Both the position numbers and the translations under genes were made by a program. The notes beneath the pieces were generated by a model. The model saw only the letters and a list, made by a program, of their open reading frames with translations. It was not told the origin of the DNA and did no database searches. From the NCBI GenBank assembly GCA_021801345.1, contig JAJYYA010000024.1, forward strand, positions 105,612-169,611: a stretch of 64,000 nucleotides of DNA, written 5' to 3'. This DNA comes from Nitrospirota bacterium (GTDB taxonomy: Bacteria > Nitrospirota > Leptospirillia > Leptospirillales > Leptospirillaceae). Below are positions 1-9,200 of the stretch, in pieces (within the stretch, counting starts at the first letter, position 1; the number at the start of each line of letters is the position of its first letter).

Positions 1-176
1 AGATGAAGATCGAGGGGATCAAGACGACGATCCCCTTCCACCTCGAGGTGTTGAGGGATCCGACCTTCCGTTCGGGACGCTACTCGACCTCTTTTGTCGA
101 ACACTTCATGGCGCGCCGGGAGGAGCACTCCGAAAAACACCCGGAAAAATCGAAGGATCCTGGGCCGGAGGCCTGA
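1..176 (+). CDS. accC: Biotin carboxylase, C-terminal end (partial)
   Basis: Only the last ~58 codons lie in the window. The frame containing the ATG at position 3 runs to a TGA at 174-176. The peptide includes [18 protein letters not shown], then a segment ending SFVEHFM. This resembles the C-terminal end of biotin carboxylases (AccC, or the PycA subunit of two-subunit pyruvate carboxylase), where 'IxGIKTTIPxH' precedes a final 'TxFxExF'. The enzyme carboxylates biotin on a carrier protein using ATP and bicarbonate. About 20 polar residues ([18 protein letters not shown]) follow the conserved end and look like a lineage-specific tail. thiE starts 6 bases later, so the two are probably co-transcribed. 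AccC versus PycA cannot be decided from this fragment. Confidence 0.65.
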   Translation, partial: MKIEGIKTTIPFHLEVLRDPTFRSGRYSTSFVEHFMARREEHSEKHPEKSKDPGPEA

Positions 177-182
177 TCCTGC

Positions 183-815
183 ATGCGCTCTCCCTTTCCC
201 CGCCTCCTCTACCTCTCGGGAACCCAGGACTTCGACTCCCTCGGGAGCTTCGAGCAACGGCTTCGCACCCTTCTCGATCGCGGACTGCCCTGGTTCCAAC
301 TGAGAGACAAGCGCCTCGACGACCGCGATCTCTGTCTTCTTGCCGACAGGATCCGCCTCTGGACCCGGGAGACCGGGGCCCTCTTTACGGTAAACGACCG
401 GCCCGACATCGCTCTTCTTTGCGAGGCCGATGGCGTGCATCTGGGACAGGACGACCTTTCGGCCCTGGACACTGACGATCCGAATCTTACAAAGAGGCGA
501 AGGGGGGGACACCTCGGGATCTCGACCCACAATAAAAACGAGGTCTTGAGGGCACTCACCCACAAGCCCGACTATCTGGGTGTGGGACCGATCTTCGCCT
601 CCTCCACGAAGGAGACGGGGATCTCCCCGAGGGGTGTCGGGGCGCTGGAGGAGACGCGCGCGCTCACCGGTCTTCCCCTGGTCGCCATCGGAGGGATAAC
701 TCTTAAAAGCGGCGAGGAAATTCTCCGCTCAGGGGCATGGACACTCGCAGTGAGCTCCCTTCTTTCTCGAAACGACTTTCCGGAAAAGATCCTTCAAAAA
801 TTCCTCACATCTTAA
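183..815 (+). CDS. thiE: Thiamine-phosphate synthase
   Basis: Cytosolic TIM-barrel enzyme that joins hydroxymethylpyrimidine diphosphate to the thiazole phosphate to make thiamine monophosphate. At 210 residues it has the usual length. Family motifs appear in order: QLRDK (39-43), VNDR (70-73) for diphosphate/metal binding, GVHLGQDD (84-91), STHN (114-117), YLGVGPIF (131-138) followed by SSTK, and VAIGGIT (167-173). The ATG at 183 follows the upstream stop by six bases, which suggests an operon with the carboxylase gene. The C-terminus (SSLLSRNDFPEKILQKFLTS) is ordinary. No TPP riboswitch is visible just upstream, which fits an internal operon position. Confidence 0.94.
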   Translation: MRSPFPRLLYLSGTQDFDSLGSFEQRLRTLLDRGLPWFQLRDKRLDDRDLCLLADRIRLWTRETGALFTVNDRPDIALLCEADGVHLGQDDLSALDTDDPNLTKRRRGGHLGISTHNKNEVLRALTHKPDYLGVGPIFASSTKETGISPRGVGALEETRALTGLPLVAIGGITLKSGEEILRSGAWTLAVSSLLSRNDFPEKILQKFLTS

Positions 816-837
816 CTAAAAACGGTCGGAGTCTATC

Positions 838-2715
838 GTGACCTTCAAGAAATTTGCGATATACCCCCTCCTCGTTCTCCTGTCGGCACTCCTTTATGCA
901 CTGATCCTTCAGATCCAGACACATTTTTGGGGTAATGTCCTCATCCCTCATGAACACACCTTTTTGGCAGGAAAAAACAACGGTGATCCGTTGCAATTTA
1001 TGTGGTTCCTGAATTGGTGGACCTATGCGGTAGAGCATCATCTCAACCCTCTTTATAGTAATTTTCTTTGGCATCCAACAAATTTGTCGATGCTCTGGGT
1101 AACATCCACACCTCTTTTGTCTTTCTTGACCTGGTCCATTCAGAAGGCCGATGGGATCCTTTTTACCTATAATCTCCTGACCGTTTTGTCCCCCATCCTG
1201 GCAGCCACGACAGCCTTCATCTTGAGCTTTTTTCTCACCCGCAAATGGCTTCCTGCGTTTCTAGGTGGATTTTTCTTTGGATTCTCCCCCTACGAGTTTG
1301 AGAACTTATTAGTTGGAGACGTCAATCTTTCATTTGTTTTCCTGCTTCCTCTCCTTGTCCTTTTCGCGCTCATCGCTCCTCATGCGAGAAGAACGTCCAA
1401 TATTTTTCTCGCCTTTTTACTGGGTGTTCTCCTCTCGGCCGAATTTCTTATTTCCACAGAGGTCTTTGCAATTTTTATTCTGTTCTCATTTTTTTCAATG
1501 ATTGTTTTCTATACTACTTATAAGGAAGGGAAGCTCCTTGTTCCTGTTTTCAAACGAGCCGTGGCGGGGCTCCTTGTCTCAGCGCTGATCCTGTCCCCTC
1601 TGATCCCCTCTCTCATTCATGGAAGTGTTTATGGAGGGGGGAAAGTCATGAATACCTATGACGCCGGAAACGATCTTCTTTCCCTAGTCATTCCCTCCTC
1701 CGATCAACTCCTTTCATTCATTGGAGATCCACGATCTTCTTTTACAAAGCAGTTGGGAATAGGCTATCTGGGGATACCGGCCATCCTCATCACTCTTGTT
1801 TATGCTAGCCGTGGATGGAAGGATAGACAGGTCCAATTTCTCACCTATCTGATGGCTTCTTTTGTCATCTTCTCATTGGGCGCAACCCTTCATCTCTTTG
1901 GTCTCTGCTTAAGCCCCATGCCTTGGACGATTGCCAAACATCTCCCCCTCATTGATTATGCAATACCATTTCGCTTCATCCTTTACTTCTGGCTCGTTTT
2001 CAGTGTTGTTGTTGCGTACTGGCTTGCCAATCTCTCACTGCGCTCCTTCCATGATGTCAAAAGACTGGGTCTCGTCCTCTTGGCGATACTTCTTCTCTGG
2101 CCCAAGCCTCTACCTCAGAACAAGATTATTGACAGGCCAATCTTTTCTCAAAAAATAGCTTGCGACCTTCTTGCCCCTGGAAAGACACTTCTCTCCTTCC
2201 CTTGGGGGATTGCTGGAACAATCGATTACGACCAGATCGTTGCCCAAATGTGCTTCAAGGCTCCGGAGGGATACTATGGGGCTGTTCCGGTACCTTTCAA
2301 TAAATGGCCTTTAAATTATCTTTTGGTGCAAGATCATTACAAGGAGGTCTCACCAATCATCTTTCACCAATATCTGTCCAACTTCGATGTCGGGTTGATT
2401 GTTGTCTCTAAAACCACAAAAAACAAAAACGATCTCGAGGCTCTTCTTACCTCGGCGGGATTTGAAAAAAAGCCCGACATCAGAGAAGATCCAAGCGTTG
2501 AGATTTTTATGCCCCCCCAAAACTTCATTTACAAAAAACTTTCGCCTTCCGAGATGACGTCCATCGCTAACTATCGGAAAACGACCCTGCGCCAGTCGGT
2601 AATTGCTGACAACAGAAAAAAACTTAGAAAAGTCGTTGAAAAACTTGGATTTTCATCTGACCAACGCTTTCAGTCAATCTACACATGGCTCTTGAGCCAC
2701 CATATTCTCAAATAG
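838..2715 (+). CDS. Multi-pass membrane protein, GT-C-like glycosyltransferase
   Basis: A 625-residue protein with a GTG start at 838 behind GGAG. It has many hydrophobic spans from residue 5 (YPLLVLLSALLYALILQI) to about 420, then a soluble C-terminal part of ~190 residues. The first long loop contains NNGDPLQFMWFLNWW, with an acidic Asp-Pro of the kind seen in the first periplasmic loop of GT-C sugar transferases. That suggests a polyprenyl-phosphate-sugar dependent transferase. The family is not certain, and YfhO-like or DUF2079-like proteins are alternatives. The next clear gene encodes a DPM1-type GT2 enzyme that would make such a donor, which supports a joint role in envelope glycosylation. 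Confidence 0.7.
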   Translation: MTFKKFAIYPLLVLLSALLYALILQIQTHFWGNVLIPHEHTFLAGKNNGDPLQFMWFLNWWTYAVEHHLNPLYSNFLWHPTNLSMLWVTSTPLLSFLTWSIQKADGILFTYNLLTVLSPILAATTAFILSFFLTRKWLPAFLGGFFFGFSPYEFENLLVGDVNLSFVFLLPLLVLFALIAPHARRTSNIFLAFLLGVLLSAEFLISTEVFAIFILFSFFSMIVFYTTYKEGKLLVPVFKRAVAGLLVSALILSPLIPSLIHGSVYGGGKVMNTYDAGNDLLSLVIPSSDQLLSFIGDPRSSFTKQLGIGYLGIPAILITLVYASRGWKDRQVQFLTYLMASFVIFSLGATLHLFGLCLSPMPWTIAKHLPLIDYAIPFRFILYFWLVFSVVVAYWLANLSLRSFHDVKRLGLVLLAILLLWPKPLPQNKIIDRPIFSQKIACDLLAPGKTLLSFPWGIAGTIDYDQIVAQMCFKAPEGYYGAVPVPFNKWPLNYLLVQDHYKEVSPIIFHQYLSNFDVGLIVVSKTTKNKNDLEALLTSAGFEKKPDIREDPSVEIFMPPQNFIYKKLSPSEMTSIANYRKTTLRQSVIADNRKKLRKVVEKLGFSSDQRFQSIYTWLLSHHILK

Positions 2716-2727
2716 GCGGGGATAACG

Positions 2728-3063
2728 ATGCAATGTAATGGCGACATGCGGCATGTTATAGAAATTGTAGGCATTCTCAGTGCTACCGTTATATATTATC
2801 GAGAGTTGAAGTTCCCCCGTGTCACGGCGATCAGAAATGGAAAACCATCCCTTGACCTGATCAATACCCCTCTTGGATGGGCTCTTTTGATCACGATTTC
2901 ATGTATCGTTTCCTTGCCGGCCTATGTTTATTTTTCACGCAAAGTTAAAGGGAACCCTTTCCCTTATGAAGTCCCTCAACTCTTGCAGTCAGGTTCGCGA
3001 TATCGTCCATTCAAGACAATTCTTGTTTTTCTGTTGTGTTTTTATGTAACTTACAAGCAGTGA
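2728..3063 (+). CDS. Small hypothetical membrane protein
   Basis: An open frame of 111 codons, 12 bases after the preceding gene. It has three hydrophobic stretches: VIEIVGILSATVIYY near the start, LGWALLITISCIVSLPAYVYF in the middle, and FKTILVFLLCFYVTYK at the end. I recognise no family. Start context is poor, and base composition is more AT-rich than in the following gene. It could be a real accessory membrane subunit for the glycosyltransferases on either side, a decayed fragment of a larger membrane protein, or non-coding. Confidence 0.35.
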   Translation: MQCNGDMRHVIEIVGILSATVIYYRELKFPRVTAIRNGKPSLDLINTPLGWALLITISCIVSLPAYVYFSRKVKGNPFPYEVPQLLQSGSRYRPFKTILVFLLCFYVTYKQ

Positions 3064-3104
3064 CAAATGAGATTTGACAGGCAGAAAATGAAGAGCCCCC
3101 GATC

Positions 3105-3860
3105 TTGCTGACAATCATTGTCCCGACCTACAACGAGGGAGACAACCCCCTTCTTTTGGCGAAGGCGGTCTGCGAGACAATGGATCAAGCGGAACGTCAC
3201 GACTTCGAGATCCTCTTCATCGACGACAGCACCGACGAGACTCCCCGGATCCTCGAGCGGCTTGCCCGGGAAAATCCGAAGGTCCGTTTTATCCACAGGG
3301 AGAAGGAGCGGGGGCTTGGCTCGGCGATCGTCAGGGGGCTGGAGGAGGCAAGGGGCGATCTCCTTGCAGTCATGGACGGAGATCTCCAGCATCCGCCCGG
3401 GGTCCTTCCCTCCATGCTAGCCCTGGCCGAAACCGGAGTCGACCTTGTCGTCCCCTCACGCTTCATCCCGGGGGGAAGCGACGGAGGACTCACCCTCCCA
3501 CGGAAGATCGTCTCCCTTGTGGCCCGGGGGCTTGCATGGATTCTCCTTCCGCGCACCCGACTCTTTTCGGACCCGACGGGAGGGCTCTTTCTTGTAAAAC
3601 GAGAGGTTCTCTCCGGCTGGTCTTTCGACGGAGGATCCTGGAAGATCCTGATCGAAATTCTCGTTCAGGGACGGTTCCTTAATGCGGCAGAGGTCCCTTA
3701 CCGCTTCCGGGCCCGGGATCTGGGGACATCGAAGATGAACCGGGCGGCCCAGGCCGATTATGTCCGTCACCTCCTGCGCCTTCGGAGGGCAAGCGGATCG
3801 GGCCCCGGGGAGCCCTTCACTGTAAAGAGGCTCCCGCCGTCTACTGGAGAGTCGGCTTGA
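3105..3860 (+). CDS. Glycosyltransferase family 2, polyprenyl-phosphate sugar synthase type
   Basis: A 251-residue soluble GT2 enzyme of the DPM1 (dolichol/polyprenol-phosphate mannose synthase) group. IIVPTYNEGDN at residues 4-14 binds nucleotide, FIDDS follows (39-42), and DGDLQHPP at 91-98 carries the metal-binding DxD. The DPTGGLFLVKREVL segment and a following helix are typical of the acceptor side. It likely transfers a hexose from a nucleotide sugar to undecaprenyl phosphate at the inner face of the membrane. No C-terminal transmembrane pair is present. The TTG at 3105 is the only reasonable start before an in-frame stop at 3075. Donor sugar cannot be told from sequence. Confidence 0.85.
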   Translation: MLTIIVPTYNEGDNPLLLAKAVCETMDQAERHDFEILFIDDSTDETPRILERLARENPKVRFIHREKERGLGSAIVRGLEEARGDLLAVMDGDLQHPPGVLPSMLALAETGVDLVVPSRFIPGGSDGGLTLPRKIVSLVARGLAWILLPRTRLFSDPTGGLFLVKREVLSGWSFDGGSWKILIEILVQGRFLNAAEVPYRFRARDLGTSKMNRAAQADYVRHLLRLRRASGSGPGEPFTVKRLPPSTGESA

Positions 3861-3916
3861 GCTGTTATGCATAAATGCAGTACCCAAAAACATCATTATT
3901 TAGAGGAGAGACCGTC

Positions 3917-4552
3917 TTGACCTCACCGACCCCGTCCCGTTCCCGCTGGCCCTTTGTGGCCGTCCTGTTCATCGTGGGTACCTTTGTAGCCTACGTGACC
4001 CACGTCAAGAAGTCGGGAGAGGAACCTAAAACTCCCTCCGTCCCCGCTTCCGTCCCGGCACAATCTCCGTCTCCCTCAGCCGGGACCGCGCCATCCCCCG
4101 CCCTCTCAGGGCCCGGCACCTTTTATCCCTCGCAGGGCCACGCCCACTGGGAGGAGCCGAAACTCAAGAGCTTCGTCTACAACAGCACTCCCCCCACATC
4201 GGGTCCCCATGAAGAGGTTTTTGCCGACGGCTACATCAATGCCGGTCCCCTTTCCAAGGCGATCCAGGCCCATCTCCTCGAACACGGAAGCGTCCTGATC
4301 CAGTACAACTGCACTTGTCCCTCACTCGTCAAAAAGCTCGTCGACCTCTCTCGCTCCTTCGATACCTACAATCCCCAGATGGCCATGGAGATGGGCAAGG
4401 CGGTCATCATCGCCCCCAACCCCGACATCCCCAAAAACAAGATCGCCCTGACCGCCTGGACCCGGCTTCTCCTGCTTAACCACTACGACGAAAAGGCGAT
4501 CAAGGGGTTCGTGACGGCCTGGCTCGGAAACGACAGAAACAGCCGCCAGTAA
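3917..4552 (+). CDS. DUF3105-family membrane-anchored protein
   Basis: I take the TTG at 3917 as start because AGGAGAG lies just upstream; an in-frame ATG at 3875 has no comparable site. The protein has a short basic head, one transmembrane helix (WPFVAVLFIVGTFVAYVTHV) and a Pro/Ser/Ala-rich linker of ~50 residues. The C-terminal domain carries the DUF3105 signature: HWEEP, YNSTPPTSGPH and LEHGSVLIQYNC. DUF3105 proteins are small extracytoplasmic proteins of unknown function. The domain would face the periplasm. It is separated from upstream genes by its own leader and is followed by a strong hairpin, so it may be a single transcription unit. Confidence 0.8.
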   Translation: MTSPTPSRSRWPFVAVLFIVGTFVAYVTHVKKSGEEPKTPSVPASVPAQSPSPSAGTAPSPALSGPGTFYPSQGHAHWEEPKLKSFVYNSTPPTSGPHEEVFADGYINAGPLSKAIQAHLLEHGSVLIQYNCTCPSLVKKLVDLSRSFDTYNPQMAMEMGKAVIIAPNPDIPKNKIALTAWTRLLLLNHYDEKAIKGFVTAWLGNDRNSRQ

Positions 4553-4596
4553 GAGATGCCGGAAAACTTTTTCTGGTGAAAAGACGGAAAAATCGT

Positions 4597-4633
4597 CATC
4601 CCACGGAGGATCCTTCCCTGCCTCCGTGGGATG
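4597..4633. repeat. Perfect 13-bp hairpin after the DUF3105 gene
   Basis: CATCCCACGGAGG at 4597-4609 pairs perfectly with 4621-4633 across an 11-base loop. On the plus strand no T-run follows; on the minus strand the stem is followed by ACGATTTTTCC. It lies 45 bases past the stop of the DUF3105 gene, so it may end that transcript or protect its 3' end, but it is not a textbook plus-strand terminator. Confidence 0.6.
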
Positions 4634-4749
4634 AATCGTTACGAACAAACAATAAAAGGGATTAGCCGGCAGTCCTCATCAAACGGCGAAATCGGGGTGA
4701 TGGAAAAACCTTCATTCCAGGGAAAATGGCCTATGAAAGAATGTAGCGA

Positions 4750-5061
4750 ATGTTTCTGACTCTGACTTCTTCCTTTCAGTTTGAGTGGAATGAGGAAAAG
4801 GCATCAACCAATTTCAAAAAACACAGCATTGAATTCGATATGGCAGCGAGAGTTTTTCTGGATACCCTGCGTCTCGACTTTTCCGATAATCGGGAGGATT
4901 ATGGAGAGGAACGCAGAAATACGATCGGCAATATCGATGGTATTATTGTTCATGTGACCTACACTCCAAGAGAAGGCAGAATAAGGTTGATTTCCGCAAG
5001 AAAAGCCAATTCCAAAGAAAGGGAACGATATGACGGTCAAGACGGTCAAGTTCACACTTGA
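4750..5061 (+). CDS. brnT: BrnT-family toxin (DUF497)
   Basis: A type II toxin, a RelE-fold ribonuclease. The 103-residue protein carries the family pattern FEWNEEKASTNFKKHSIEF near residue 11, a central VFLDTLRLDFSD segment, then a strand-rich end (VHVTYTPREGRIRLISARKA) closing with the KERERY-type tail. The ATG at 4750 gives about ten extra residues before the conserved start. The gene overlaps the next by 32 bases, which is normal for toxin-first brnTA operons where the antitoxin follows and is translationally coupled. The partner is not an ordinary BrnA; see the next entry. Confidence 0.87.
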   Translation: MFLTLTSSFQFEWNEEKASTNFKKHSIEFDMAARVFLDTLRLDFSDNREDYGEERRNTIGNIDGIIVHVTYTPREGRIRLISARKANSKERERYDGQDGQVHT

Positions 5062-6067
5062 TCCCGAACGTCCCCCAGTGCTGACAGAATCAATGAAAAA
5101 AAAACTGGAAAATCTCCGGGATGAAGATCTCGACTATTCGGATATTCCAGAATCCAGCGATGAGGCATTGAAAAATGCATCGGCATGGAACAAAGAAGCC
5201 TTTGAGAGGGAATGGTCTTTTCCGAATCATCCTTCTAACGCGGATCTGAGGGAGTCCTACTCTTTGTGGTCAAAGGAAATCGCCGGAATTTCCGGACGAT
5301 TCGAGAATTTCTGGAACCACAAGGCTTTTGCGTTTTTAAATCGCTATCATCCGGACGTTTTTGATCGCTATTCGACCTTCAATCAAATGGACGCGGGTTC
5401 TCTTCTCCCGGAAAGGACCGAAGCGGCGAAGGAGTTGGTTCGAGGACTTTCGAGGACAAATTGGCCATGGACGATGCATGCCTCGGACACGATGGGGGCT
5501 GTAGGCATGGAAGGCGATCCGAAAACAGGGAGTTCCGATGTTCGTCGGTCCGTAATCGTATTTGGACTTGTCCAACCGATGGAACACTTGGCTCTTCTCA
5601 AATATATCGAAAAAAAGGAAGTGACTCTCAAAATCGATCTTGAAAAACGGATCGTACTGCTGGTTCCTTTGCCTTCGGGAGGAAGGGAGAGAGAGGGGGA
5701 CGCTTCGTTCTACTTCTTCTATCCGGACGAGCCTGTGTCGAATATGCAGGCCGAAGCGCTCTCCAGAAATCTTAGGGATCCGGAGCATTCATCGATTCAG
5801 GTGATGATCCCTGTTCTTTACGATTCCTGGCTTGACATGAGACACGCTTATGATCAGTCCCGTCCATGGAAGTCTTTTGTCCGCTTTGACGAAGTTCTCC
5901 GTATTGGCGAGAAAGTATGGGCACCGAGGATGTTTCGGTTGAACTCCGGGGAAAAGGTTCGCTTGGATCCTGGATTCGCTTTCTCGAAATCGGGACAGGG
6001 AAAAGCAAGTCAAAAAACGGGTGAAGAGGGAATTCGCATCGAGACTGCCGCGCTACATGTGGCGTAG
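5030..6067 (+). CDS. BrnA-like N-terminus fused to a large unknown domain
   Basis: A 345-residue protein starting at an ATG inside brnT. The first ~55 residues (VKFTLDPERPPVLTESMKKK, then DYSDIPESSDEA) match the start of BrnA antitoxins. BrnA normally ends within ~100 residues in a ribbon-helix-helix DNA-binding segment. None is visible here. About 290 residues of mixed alpha/beta sequence follow, with FENFWNHKAFAFLNRYHPDVF near residue 90, a central VIVFGLVQPMEHLALLKYIE and FYFFYPDEPVS. I recognise no family in that part. The BrnA-like segment should still bind the toxin. Whether the extra domain represses the operon, senses something or acts as an effector is unknown. The reading frame is intact. 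Confidence 0.7.
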   Translation: MTVKTVKFTLDPERPPVLTESMKKKLENLRDEDLDYSDIPESSDEALKNASAWNKEAFEREWSFPNHPSNADLRESYSLWSKEIAGISGRFENFWNHKAFAFLNRYHPDVFDRYSTFNQMDAGSLLPERTEAAKELVRGLSRTNWPWTMHASDTMGAVGMEGDPKTGSSDVRRSVIVFGLVQPMEHLALLKYIEKKEVTLKIDLEKRIVLLVPLPSGGREREGDASFYFFYPDEPVSNMQAEALSRNLRDPEHSSIQVMIPVLYDSWLDMRHAYDQSRPWKSFVRFDEVLRIGEKVWAPRMFRLNSGEKVRLDPGFAFSKSGQGKASQKTGEEGIRIETAALHVA

Positions 6068-6297
6068 ATCGTTTCACGAGAATCGATAAATGGTTTGAAG
6101 GGATTGCAAACGGAAGAGAAAATATTTCAAAGATGTACGTTGGGGAGTGATCCCCATGACTATTGGGCGGAGAAGGACTACGATTCCAGCGAGGTAGACC
6201 CGGGGCAAGGGCTGGTGTAAGATTGGTTTAATCTAAAACGAACGGGAGTTCTTCCCGCCTCCGGCCTCCATCCGTCCTCGAGGGGTTTTTCCCGAAA

Positions 6298-9200
6298 ATG
6301 TGGCTCGTCAGAATCGCCATGAAGCGGCCGTTCACGATTTTCGTGCTTTCGGCCGTCATATTGATCGCCGGAATTCTCTCCTTCTTCCGGATGAAGCTCG
6401 ACATCTTCCCGGTGATCGACATCCCGGTCGTCAACGTCGTCTGGAACTATCCGGGGCTCTCCGCGCTCGACATGGAAGAGCGGATCGTCCTGATCGCGGA
6501 ACGCGCCTACTCGACGACCGTCAACGGGATCAGCCGGATCGAGTCGGAGTCGATCAACGGCACCGGACTGATCAAGGTCTACTTCCACCAGGGAAGCAGT
6601 ATCGCCGGGGCCATCGCCCAGATCAACGCCGTCTCGGAGACCCTGCTGCGCATCGCCCCGCCGGGAACGGTTCCCCCCAACATCATCCAGTACAATGCAA
6701 GCAACGTTCCCATCGCCGAACTCGAGATCGGGAGCAAGACCGTCTCGGAGCAGAAGCTCTACGACTACGGACTGAACTTCATCCGGGTTCGTCTTTTCAC
6801 GATCCCGGGGCTTTCGACCCCGGCCCCTTTCGGCGGCAAGATGCGCCAGGTCATGGTCGACATCAACCCCGGCCGACTTTACGGCTACGGCCTCTCCCCC
6901 AACGACGTGGTCCAGACGCTCACCGCCTCGAACATCATCGTCCCCGCGGGAACGGCCAAGATCGGCGACCAGGAGGTCGATATCATGATCAACGGGAGTC
7001 CCTCGACCCTCAAGGGTCTAGGAGAGCTTCCGGTACGCTCGGTTGAGGGGCGGATCGTGCGCCTACGGGACGTGGCCACCGTCCACGACGGCTACGCCGT
7101 CCAGGAGAACATCGTCCGGGTCAACGGCCACCGTTCGACCTACCTTGCCATCTACAAGCACGCCGACGCCTCGACCCTTGCCGTGATCGAGAGCGTCCGG
7201 AAGATCCTCCCGATGATCCAGAAGTTTTCTCCTCCGGGGATCAATCTCAAGCTCGTCTTCGACCAGTCGGTCTTTGTGAAAAACGCGCTTCTCGATGTTC
7301 TCAAGGAGGCCGGGATCGGGACGGTTCTCGTCTCCCTCATGATCGCCCTCTTTCTCAGGGATCTCCGCGCCTCCTTCATCGTCTTCCTCTCGATCCCGCT
7401 GTCGATCCTCTCCGCCCTCTTCTTCCTGAACCTCACCGGCCAGTCCCTCAACATCATGACCCTGGGGGGGCTGGCCCTGGCCATCGGAATGCTGGTCGAC
7501 GACGCCACCGTCGCCATCGAAAATATCGAACGCAACCGTTCCCTCACCCCGGAACCCCTCCGGGCCGTCTGGGACGGGGCAAACCAGGTTGCCGTTCCGG
7601 CCTTTGTGGGAACGATGGCGATCGTCATCGTCTTTTTTCCGGTCATTCTGCTTCGGGGGGTCTCCCAGTTCCTCTATACCCCGCTTGCCTACTCCGTCGT
7701 CTTCGCCATGCTGGCCTCCTATATTCTCTCCCGGACGATGGTCGTGACCCTCTCCATGATGCTTCATCGGGGGGGGATGGTCCAACCGGCTCCGCCCTCG
7801 CTCTTCCTTCGGGGGTTCGAGGAGCTGAAGAACCGCTATGAAGGCGTGCTCCGACAGGCCGTCACCCATCCGGGGCGAACGATGGGCCTCTCCGGACTGA
7901 TCATCCTTCTTTTTCTTCTTCTCCTCTCCCGGGTGGGGCTCGACTTTTTTCCGAAGACCGACGCCGGTCTTCTGGCCCTCCACATGAGAGCCCCCGTCGG
8001 AAGCCGCATCGAAGTCACCGACCGCTACGCCCGGGAGGTGGAGGAGACGATCCGGTCGATCATCCCGCAGGGCGAGATCGACTCGATCGACATCAACATG
8101 GGCCTTCCGGTCTACTACAATCTGGCCTTCTACCAGACCGACAGCATCGGCCCCGGAGACGCGGACTTTCTGATCTCGCTCAAAAGCCGCCATCGCTCGG
8201 TCTTTCTCTACGAGAAGAAGATCCGGGAGAGATTGGCACAAAAGTTCCCGGCCCTCTCGTTCTGGTTCAAGCCCGCCGACATTATCAGCCAGGTCCTCGA
8301 TTTCGGTCTTTCCGCCCCCATCGACATCCAGGTCGAGGGGCGCAACCTCGAAGCCTCCGACCGGGTGGCAAGAAAGATCCGCCAGATCGTCCGGAACGTC
8401 CCGGGAGCGGTCGACGTGGCCATTCCCCAGGTTCTTCACTATCCGGCCCTCTTCGTCAGAACCGACCGCGACAATGCCCTGCAGGTGGGGATGACCCAGA
8501 ACGACGTGGCCACAAACCTCCTTGTCTCTCTCGCCTCGAGCTCCCTCATCGCCCCCAACTACTGGGTGAACCCGAAAAACACCGTAAACTACATCGTTGC
8601 GGTCCAGACCCCCACGGAGAGGATCTCCTCTCCCGCCGAGCTCGACCACCTGGCGCTGCGGCCGGCGCAGGGATCGGTTGCCAACATTTCGGCCGCCATG
8701 GCCCTTCCCTCCCCCGCCCCCACCGTCCAGTATCTCTCGAACGTGGCCAGCGTCGGGATGGGCACCATCCCCGGGTCGATCTCGCACTACACCGTCCAGC
8801 GGGTGGAGGACGTTCTCGTCAACGTCTCGGACCGCTCCCTGGGATCGGTCTACCAGGATATACGCAAAGCCCTGGCGGGATACACCCTGCCGCCCGGAAC
8901 GATCCTTCGCTTTCGGGGACAGAGCGCCGAGATGTTCGACTCCTTCCGGCACTTCGGTCTGGGACTGATTCTCGCCGCACTGCTCGTCTACCTTCTTCTC
9001 GTGATGAACTTCCAGTCCTTTCTCGACCCCTTCATCATTCTCATGAGCGTTCCCGCTGGGCTCTCAGGCGTCGCGGTCGCCCTGTTCGCAACGCAGACGA
9101 CACTGAACGTCGAGTCGGCCATGGGAGCGATCATGGTCGTGGGAGTCGCGACGGCCAACAGCATTCTTGTCGTCACCTTTGCAAACGACCTTCGGGGAGA

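Noticed and set aside
7063..8952. 629-codon open frame on the minus strand
   Set aside because: Lies wholly antisense to the RND transporter; its Asp/Gly/His/Arg-rich translation is the usual mirror of a GC-rich gene, with no family resemblance.
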